DNA of 39,439 nucleotides from Butyrivibrio sp. (GTDB lineage Bacteria; Bacillota; Clostridia; Lachnospirales; Lachnospiraceae), in NCBI GenBank assembly GCA_024694565.1, contig JAILJR010000121.1:1-39439 (forward strand), in the 5' to 3' direction. Both the position numbers and the translations under genes were made by a program. Positions 33,166 to 39,439 of this stretch are shown here, piece by piece; within the stretch, counting starts at the first letter, position 1; each line of letters starts with the position of its first letter. Below the pieces are notes generated by a model. The model made no database searches. It was not told the origin of the DNA and worked only from the letters and a program-made list of their open reading frames with translations.

Positions 33166-34512
33166 ATGAAATACAATATTGTTGCTGTAGGTGATGAGTC
33201 CACTACCCTTGAAACGGTAAGGGCGCTCATGACTGAAGGAGAGATGGGCGTGACATGTCTTGGTTCCGGGCAGATGCTGCTTGATTATGTCAAAAGGAAT
33301 ACGCCCGACCTTATCCTAATGGATGTTAATATGCCTGAAATAGACGGCTTTGATACATATATAGCCTTGAGGCGATATGAAGATCATGAGGAAAGAACCC
33401 ATATACCCGTGATATTCACATCAGATATTTTAAATGCTGAGACAGAAGAGTATGCACTTGTTCTTGGAGCATCGGATTTCATCATGAAGCCCTTTGAAAA
33501 ATTCGTCCTTATAAGACGTATCAACAATGCGATCAAGAACAACAGAAGAATAGAGGACCTCACTGAGGAGGCAACCGTAGACAGGCTTACAGGCTTCTGG
33601 AATAAAGCAAAGGGTACGGACAGGGTATCCAAGCTGTGCAAGAGAAAAAAGGGAGCTCTTTTGATCCTTGATCTTGACAGCTTCAAGCTTGTGAACGATC
33701 TCTATGGACATGATAAGGGAGATCAGATCCTTAAGGCTTTCGCAGATGTAGTCAGACACAATACCAGGGAGACCGATACCTTCTGCCGTATAGGAGGAGA
33801 TGAGTTCCTGGGGTTTCTGGACGATCTGACTGATACCTCAGTCCTCGAATCCCTGTCACTTCGTCTCAATTCACAACTTGTTACGAAGGCAAAGAGCATA
33901 CTCTGTGAGGACTTTGGCATCCCGCTTGGAATATCAATGGGAGTAGTCATGGTTCCTGATGAGGGGACAGAATATGACGATTTATTTAACATGGCAGACA
34001 ATGCCCTGTACAAGGTCAAGCAGAACGGCAAACACGGATATAAGATATACGGAAAAGAAAAGATAGTAGGCAGTCAGAGCGGAGAGGGACTACTTGACAA
34101 GCTCGACCGCATAAAGCAGACTCTTGAAGAGAGAAATGATTTAAACGGAACCATGATTCTGGGAAAAGATTCTTTCTCCGTGGTCTACAGATTTGTGATG
34201 CGCTACTACAGGCGATACGGAGGCCATGCCACGCTGATGCTCTTTGAACTGGGGGCAACAGAAAATGATGATGTGCAGATCATGATCGAGGCTCTTGATT
34301 CATTCAATTCAATTCTGGAAAGAATACTCAGAAAGAGCGACATTGTCATGCAGAGTGATCCAAAGAGCTTTTTTGTAATGCTGACCGAGTGCGATGAGGC
34401 AGAGATTGAAAATGTGATCAAAAGAATAACCGAATCCTTTAAAAAATCAGAGTACAGCTACAAAGTAAAAGTAGACCATGTATACAGGTACATGGAAAGG
34501 TCCGAATCCTAA
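33166..34512 (+). CDS. Response regulator with GGDEF domain and a degenerate second GGDEF-like domain
   Basis: A 448-residue cytoplasmic signalling protein. Receiver domain 1-125 has the phosphoacceptor Asp53 (DLILMDVNMPEIDG) and Lys in DFIMKPF. The diguanylate cyclase domain (about 138-300) has GGDEF at 210-214 and the product-inhibition I-site RETD at 201-204, so it should make c-di-GMP and be feedback-controlled. Residues about 330-445 resemble another GGDEF fold (KSDIVMQSDPKSFFVMLTECDE aligning with the R-x-x-D...GGDEF block) but lack the motif, suggesting a sensory or dimerising role. ATG 33166 (GAGGTG upstream) is preferred over GTG 33139. Thirty bases after the acyltransferase partner, so the acetylation genes may be linked to c-di-GMP. 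Confidence 0.9.
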   Translation: MKYNIVAVGDESTTLETVRALMTEGEMGVTCLGSGQMLLDYVKRNTPDLILMDVNMPEIDGFDTYIALRRYEDHEERTHIPVIFTSDILNAETEEYALVLGASDFIMKPFEKFVLIRRINNAIKNNRRIEDLTEEATVDRLTGFWNKAKGTDRVSKLCKRKKGALLILDLDSFKLVNDLYGHDKGDQILKAFADVVRHNTRETDTFCRIGGDEFLGFLDDLTDTSVLESLSLRLNSQLVTKAKSILCEDFGIPLGISMGVVMVPDEGTEYDDLFNMADNALYKVKQNGKHGYKIYGKEKIVGSQSGEGLLDKLDRIKQTLEERNDLNGTMILGKDSFSVVYRFVMRYYRRYGGHATLMLFELGATENDDVQIMIEALDSFNSILERILRKSDIVMQSDPKSFFVMLTECDEAEIENVIKRITESFKKSEYSYKVKVDHVYRYMERSES

Positions 34513-34522
34513 GCCGCTAATA

Positions 34523-34553
34523 TTGCCACAATATATGTTTATTCGTATATAAT
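34523..34553 (+). promoter_or_regulatory. Possible promoter before the giant ORF
   Basis: TATAAT (34548-34553) has TTGCCA (34523-34528) 19 bases upstream. It precedes the terminator hairpin at 34570, so a transcript from it would be short unless read-through is regulated. Confidence 0.4.
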
Positions 34554-34569
34554 AACAGGGGATAGAAAG

Positions 34570-34598
34570 CAGTTGATGGTACAAAATCAACTGTTTTT
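34570..34598 (+). terminator. Rho-independent terminator between the GGDEF gene and the giant ORF
   Basis: CAGTTGAT (34570-34577) pairs with ATCAACTG (34586-34593), followed by five T. It lies 40 bases before the giant ORF. It could simply end the acyltransferase-GGDEF operon or act as a leader attenuator. Confidence 0.8.
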
Positions 34599-34637
34599 AC
34601 GTTTTAAGTTTAAATTGTTTAATACAGGAAAGAGATT

Positions 34638-37600
34638 ATGGGAGAAAAAAGTCTGGAGATTAATACACCATCGGGAGAGATATTCGCTTCTTTTCCAAAA
34701 TACGAGGAGGTGCAGAAGGCGTCATGGGATGTCCTGGAGCACTTCAATCAGACGGCAAGTGTAGATACAGCCCTTGGCCGTAAATATGAGAAATTTGATT
34801 CAATGTCCCTTTTTCAGCTCAGGGATGCACTTTTTCAGGACAGCCAAAAGAAGCATAAGGGCTTCATGGCGATGTACAACTCAGTAAATGAGCTTCTGAA
34901 CCTGTCGGGAAGCAGCGGCAGATGTTTTGATGAAGACGGCAACGGTATGACGAAGGATTTCTTTGAAACACTGTTTACCGCTGTGACAAGTGTCAATCAG
35001 TACCTTGCAACACATTCGGGCTACAGGTGGCTTGAAAAGGGTGAGCGCAGGGTTCAGATTGCAACAAGGATAAGCTATCTTCTCAAGGAACTGACAAATG
35101 AGGTTTTGCGTGTTCAGAGTGCACTTCCCGAAAAGAAGGCGCGAATGGTCAACTATGCCAAGGAAGGACTCTCTGATGAGGAGATACAGGAGAGGGAGAG
35201 ACTCCTTTTGATCGACAGCCATTCTGAGGAACTTATCAGAATGACTGAGACCGGAGAGTTCGGACCAAAGGTGAGCTCTGCGAATGATAAAGAGGCTGCC
35301 AAAAAATGGATAATTAACGGATATTCTGCAGAGCTGAAAAAGCTGTTAGAAAATGGCGGTGTTTTAGATGGAACAGCAGAAACCAGGGATGATTTTGCAG
35401 CATATATAACAGATCAGAACAACAGGCTTCTTGCCAACCGCATGGCTATCTCCATCATCATAGATGATGACAAGGAAGCTACTCTTGGCATGCCCTGGAT
35501 TAAGTCAGAGCTTTACGAGTATCTTCTGAAAAATATCGATAATGAAAAGATGCTGACAAAGACTACTGAGTTTGCTCAGCTGGTCAGAAATACTGTGGAA
35601 AACTTTAAGCGCGACAACAAAGAGAAGCTTTCATTTCAAAAAAAACGCAGGGATATGATCGAGAGTGCCCTCAATGTATCCGAAACGAGCCATGATCTCT
35701 TCAGCTACAGCCTGATAAAGGAGCTGATCACTGAGCCCGACGATGAGATATTTAAGGAAAAGCTTGAGGATATCAGCGAGAGAGTAAAAGCAACTGACAG
35801 GCTTATCAAAAGCTATCTGAATGAGCATTTTTCAGAGGCTACAAGAGATTATGTGGCAGAAAAACTGATCCGGTTTTCCGGTGTATACAGGGTAGCTGCG
35901 TCTCCTTCACAGATCATGAATCAGGTGGAAGTTTTCTGCGATATGATCAAGTACACTGCCCCGAATGAGTATATTCTTGAGAATATCATCATCAATATGA
36001 TGAAGGACCTCAGAATAGACATGGTCAGGAGAGATCATTTCGTAAGCTTTATTTCGGAAGATAAGCCGAAAAAACTTGTGCGGGTTCCAATTGAGCAGCT
36101 TCGTGAAAAAGCAGAGAAGTATGCAGATAATGTAAAGGAAAATTCAAAGTCGTTTGCGAAGTGTGTAGATACGAAAGGATGCTATCTGAGCTGGGCACAG
36201 TGGGATGAGCTTGAAAATATCAACCTGATGAGCGGTGCCATGAAAAACAGTGAGTTTAAAGCAAAACTCATAGCTGTTCTGGAAGCTCAGTCTCCCGGTC
36301 AGAAGCTGTCGCGTAATGAGTATCTGACTGAGAGAAAATTTATGGATGCGCAGAATGAGCCTGAAAGGATAAGACGCGCAGAACATGAGAGAGAGCTGAT
36401 TAAAAATCTGGGTGCCGGCATGAAACAAAAATTCATGCTGATCCTTTCCGGAAACGGTGAAAATGCATATGCTGATTACATAAAGCTTGACGCTGCATAC
36501 AAGGGAACAGGCGACAAGCTGAAGAAACAGCAGGAAGCTGAAGAGGAGCTTTTTGCAGAACGTGAAGCATATGTGAAGCATGCGCTGCAGAGAGGCGGAG
36601 TTCCGAGGAATCTGTGGCAGTACTATGTCAGGAAGCTGGACTATTGTCTTAAAGGCCTGTTGGAAGTCACATCTGATATGACTGATGATGAGCGACTCTA
36701 CGCTGAGAGGAAGAATCTTGAGAACTTCGGCGTGAAAAATCTGGATAAAGTCATCGAACTTATTGAACAGGTTGGGCCTGAGCTTGCAAATGCGTCCATG
36801 CGTCCTGATGGGACAATAGATGATATTGAGGCGTTGACCCGGGTCAGAGTAAAGTATGACAAAGGGTTCGACATTTTAAAAACCTATGATGGCGAAAAAT
36901 ATGCGGAAATTGCCGACTTTATGGTAAACATTCCGGAGGTTTTCAATGCCATGATGGAATCCACAGCGGAGGAGTTTTCAGCATTTATTTCAAAGAAGGT
37001 GGATGCGAAGCTTGATGCGTTCATTGATGGATTACGGCTGGCCGGAAAAAAGAACGATACGAGAGAAAATAATTCTGACAGGAACATAATTCCCGGTGCG
37101 GTTCTCAGGCAGTATGCGTATTCCTATATACGGGATATTTATGATGGCAGCTTAACGGGGAATGCAGCTTTTTTCAAATCCCAGCTTGAGGGCTACAATG
37201 AAAAGGTATTTAAGATAAAACCGGACGGCTCAAGGAGTATTGCCGATAATATCAGGGATGCCGAAAAGGTAATAGACAAGGAGCTTAATAAACTGGGTAA
37301 AGGAGGCTCAGAGGCTCTTGGTCTCAGGCTTGCGGTACTTACCAAAATTTACGACATGGCAAATGACACGAAAGAATTCCAAAAGCTCATGGACAATGAA
37401 TTTCTTTCGGAATTTGTAAAAGACGAGCTGGAAAAGGTCATCGGTTCAGTTAAGGATGATCAGTTCAGCGATAAGCTTAAGGACAGAATAGTAAAGGCGT
37501 TTACTGACAATCTGCCTTCAACTGATGAGGCAACTGCCAGAAAGAAGGAAAAAATAAGAAAGACCAGGGAATCGGGAGCCGGGGCGAGGACTGTTTATCT

Positions 37601-39439
37601 TGGCATGAATACCGGTCAGATCGCTGATATCAGACTGGGTAAATCCCTGGTGCGTGTAGCTGAAAAGGGAATCAGACGTATCAAGCTTGGCTCTTCCATG
37701 GCAGATGACATGAGAGGGCGTATTCAGAAGTACTGCAGTTCCTTTGACCTTCCGCCTGTTCTTGTCGACGCCCTTGTGGAGGAGGGATCAAGCGAAGCCT
37801 TCACCGACAGGGTGAGGGGCATAATGTGGGACAGCGACTTGCTTCAGATGCATGCTTTTTCCATGAACAAGCTAAACAGCATGCTGATGCAGGAATTTAA
37901 GGATGATACCGCCATGTCAGCCGAAGAGGCGCAGATGTATATCATCAGGTTGTACGGCAGTCCTGAAACGAGACAGCTTTTTGAGAAGGAGGGGGGACCG
38001 GATGTTGCCGCCCTTCGGACCGGCAGCGAGTACAGACTTTTTAGGAAAAATTACGAAAAGCTGACACTGCTTGAGGGTGAAGAATCCGGTGATCCACTTA
38101 TTGAGCGGGAGCGAATGGAGCAGTCCAAAAATCTCAGGACAATGCTTATAACCGGAGTAGGTGTACTTGATAAGAGAGGAAATACTATTGACAGCACTCT
38201 TTATACAAGTGAAGAAGAGAGGTGTGCTCTCCTTGAATCCATGGGCGATATTATCGACCGCAATAAAAGATATCTCGACTACTCTGTCAGGCTGTCAGAA
38301 CTTATACGCAGACAGCTTGAGACCGAGAAGAAGGATAAGAATGTCGATTATTCTGACCGATACAGGGACTTGAAGATCATTGCAATCAGGAATTTCCTTA
38401 TGAAGGATTTCATAAAGACTCTGGATTCTGACGAAGGCTTTGATGAGCAGACCTGGGCGGATAAGCTCGAAAGAATCTATAGCGATCCTGACTTATGGGA
38501 GAATATTGTCTTCGACAGAAACTCTGTCACCGAAGAAACCTACAGGCAGGCAGAGGAAAAAAAGCTTGAGCATGAAGCGACAGAAGAGACTATTGCAAAT
38601 GTGATAGATGGCAGTGCTTACCTGTTCAGGGATCGTGCCAATAGCTATAAAAGGCTTGATGAGGACCAGAAGAAGCTTTTTGCCCTTGGCCTGGTTGTTA
38701 TGGACAAGGGTGCTATAGGCTACGGCACACAAGGGAGCATGGCTCTCATTCATGCACAAGCCGGTAAGGCCAAAGAACTGGGCAAAATCCGGAAGGTGCT
38801 GGATAAGTATGTGAGCGGGCAGCCCATTGATCCTGTTATAGATTACAAAGAAGCTCTCGATAAGCTTTTGAACTACGGAGAGACAAATGTATTTTACATG
38901 GAAGGATATACCCTCTCCACCACTGCTTATGACAAGGCACTTAGCTTTGTCAATGCCCTGACGGCAAAGAAGATTGCATTTATGGCTAAAGACTATGAAA
39001 AGCTTGGTTTTGGCTATGAATCGATCAATACAGCCTTTGTTAAATACGGCAAGGAGAAGCAGCTCAATGAGGTCGACAAACTGCGGGATGAGACCATCAC
39101 GATTGAGGATGTCAGAACAAAGCTTATAGAGTATGTGGGTATCGATACTCGTGGTGTGAAAGAGCTTGGTATGGACATAATTGAGAGCGGCATTACCAGT
39201 CCGGTCACTGTGGCTGCGCTTGACAGGTATGCTGCGCACAGACTGAAAATGAGCAGGATCAAAAAGCGTCTTCAGGGTATGACGCCTCGGGATATTAAGA
39301 TATTTGTCAGGATCATGCAGGAGCGAAGTGTGATCGATGAGAGCCGTGCAAATACAGGCGACGGGGAAAAGCTGTATGTTGATCAGGACAAGAGGAGTGC
39401 TCCGATCTCCGGGTCAGATGACAGCGTCTCAATCAGAGC
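34638..39439 (+). CDS. Giant protein of unknown function (N-terminal 1600 residues, runs off the window)
   Basis: An uninterrupted frame of 1600 codons from ATG 34638 to the window end; I read it through and met no stop. AGGAAAGAG lies seven bases before the start. No signal peptide or transmembrane segment: it opens MGEKSLEINTPSGEIFASFP and appears cytoplasmic. The sequence is rich in Glu, Lys, Leu and Asp and reads as mostly helical, with short coil-forming runs (KLKKQQEAEEELFAEREA). No Walker, protease, nuclease or transferase motif is recognisable. Distinctive segments include ARTVYLGMNTGQIADIRLGK (about residue 980) and FDLPPVLVDALVEEG. No internal repeats were obvious. It is the only gene after the terminator at 34598. 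The family is unknown to me; a large scaffold or a polymorphic effector with a C-terminal active domain beyond the edge are possibilities. Confidence 0.85.
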   Translation, partial: MGEKSLEINTPSGEIFASFPKYEEVQKASWDVLEHFNQTASVDTALGRKYEKFDSMSLFQLRDALFQDSQKKHKGFMAMYNSVNELLNLSGSSGRCFDEDGNGMTKDFFETLFTAVTSVNQYLATHSGYRWLEKGERRVQIATRISYLLKELTNEVLRVQSALPEKKARMVNYAKEGLSDEEIQERERLLLIDSHSEELIRMTETGEFGPKVSSANDKEAAKKWIINGYSAELKKLLENGGVLDGTAETRDDFAAYITDQNNRLLANRMAISIIIDDDKEATLGMPWIKSELYEYLLKNIDNEKMLTKTTEFAQLVRNTVENFKRDNKEKLSFQKKRRDMIESALNVSETSHDLFSYSLIKELITEPDDEIFKEKLEDISERVKATDRLIKSYLNEHFSEATRDYVAEKLIRFSGVYRVAASPSQIMNQVEVFCDMIKYTAPNEYILENIIINMMKDLRIDMVRRDHFVSFISEDKPKKLVRVPIEQLREKAEKYADNVKENSKSFAKCVDTKGCYLSWAQWDELENINLMSGAMKNSEFKAKLIAVLEAQSPGQKLSRNEYLTERKFMDAQNEPERIRRAEHERELIKNLGAGMKQKFMLILSGNGENAYADYIKLDAAYKGTGDKLKKQQEAEEELFAEREAYVKHALQRGGVPRNLWQYYVRKLDYCLKGLLEVTSDMTDDERLYAERKNLENFGVKNLDKVIELIEQVGPELANASMRPDGTIDDIEALTRVRVKYDKGFDILKTYDGEKYAEIADFMVNIPEVFNAMMESTAEEFSAFISKKVDAKLDAFIDGLRLAGKKNDTRENNSDRNIIPGAVLRQYAYSYIRDIYDGSLTGNAAFFKSQLEGYNEKVFKIKPDGSRSIADNIRDAEKVIDKELNKLGKGGSEALGLRLAVLTKIYDMANDTKEFQKLMDNEFLSEFVKDELEKVIGSVKDDQFSDKLKDRIVKAFTDNLPSTDEATARKKEKIRKTRESGAGARTVYLGMNTGQIADIRLGKSLVRVAEKGIRRIKLGSSMADDMRGRIQKYCSSFDLPPVLVDALVEEGSSEAFTDRVRGIMWDSDLLQMHAFSMNKLNSMLMQEFKDDTAMSAEEAQMYIIRLYGSPETRQLFEKEGGPDVAALRTGSEYRLFRKNYEKLTLLEGEESGDPLIERERMEQSKNLRTMLITGVGVLDKRGNTIDSTLYTSEEERCALLESMGDIIDRNKRYLDYSVRLSELIRRQLETEKKDKNVDYSDRYRDLKIIAIRNFLMKDFIKTLDSDEGFDEQTWADKLERIYSDPDLWENIVFDRNSVTEETYRQAEEKKLEHEATEETIANVIDGSAYLFRDRANSYKRLDEDQKKLFALGLVVMDKGAIGYGTQGSMALIHAQAGKAKELGKIRKVLDKYVSGQPIDPVIDYKEALDKLLNYGETNVFYMEGYTLSTTAYDKALSFVNALTAKKIAFMAKDYEKLGFGYESINTAFVKYGKEKQLNEVDKLRDETITIEDVRTKLIEYVGIDTRGVKELGMDIIESGITSPVTVAALDRYAAHRLKMSRIKKRLQGMTPRDIKIFVRIMQERSVIDESRANTGDGEKLYVDQDKRSAPISGSDDSVSIR

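Noticed and set aside
36144-36581. 145-residue antisense ORF with a hydrophobic start opposite the giant gene
   Set aside because: The apparent hydrophobicity is what a lysine/glutamate-rich gene gives when read on the other strand; no ribosome binding site.
38493-39239. 248-residue antisense ORF inside the giant gene region
   Set aside because: It lies opposite a continuous coding frame, has cysteine- and histidine-rich random composition and no start signals.

Overview
The window looks like chromosomal DNA of a fibre-degrading Lachnospiraceae bacterium of the Butyrivibrio/Pseudobutyrivibrio type. This is inferred from gene content. It carries the Firmicutes macromolecular-synthesis order dgt-dnaG-rpoD-trmK, intracellular glycan phosphorylases, a Gram-positive type lipoprotein ABC transporter, and strong purine-rich ribosome binding sites. 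No tRNA, CRISPR array, prophage or transposase gene was seen.

Layout. 1-250: tail of an unidentified gene. 369-1567: translationally coupled bcp-yaaA (peroxide defence). 1640-2173: a gene-free stretch folding into many helices and ending in a strong terminator, probably a large structured non-coding RNA. 2268-4483 (minus): decayed nonribosomal peptide synthetase remnant. 5096-10601: dgt, dnaG, rpoD, trmK. 11038-12690: TGS/uridine-kinase-like protein. 12807-13171: RNase P RNA. 13443-19367: two large glycan phosphorylases (GH94 and a GH161-like enzyme). 19499-20251: truA. 20354-24683: secreted DUF5722-type protein, membrane glycosyltransferase and small secreted protein. 25207-27273: flavin/FeS ene-reductase. 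27402-30290 (minus): polar amino-acid ABC transporter. 30471-34512: MBOAT O-acyltransferase, SGNH-like partner and a response-regulator/GGDEF protein, a plausible polysaccharide-acetylation and c-di-GMP group. 34638-end: a giant open reading frame of at least 1600 codons with no recognisable domain.

The most striking non-coding signal is a family of about 140-210 bp palindromic elements. There are five complete or near-complete copies (4833-5038, 10627-10830, 10862-10998, 24905-25110, 28911-29116) and two decayed halves (about 19371-19470 and 29140-29218), all between genes and in both orientations. A core is conserved almost base for base, while the outer arms and the apical hairpin differ between copies but remain self-complementary within each copy. 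Three copies are flanked by 7-8 bp direct repeats. This fits a non-autonomous mobile element (MITE-like) under selection for hairpin structure.

The other leading candidates for something new are the structured RNA at 1690-2173 and the giant protein at the right edge.
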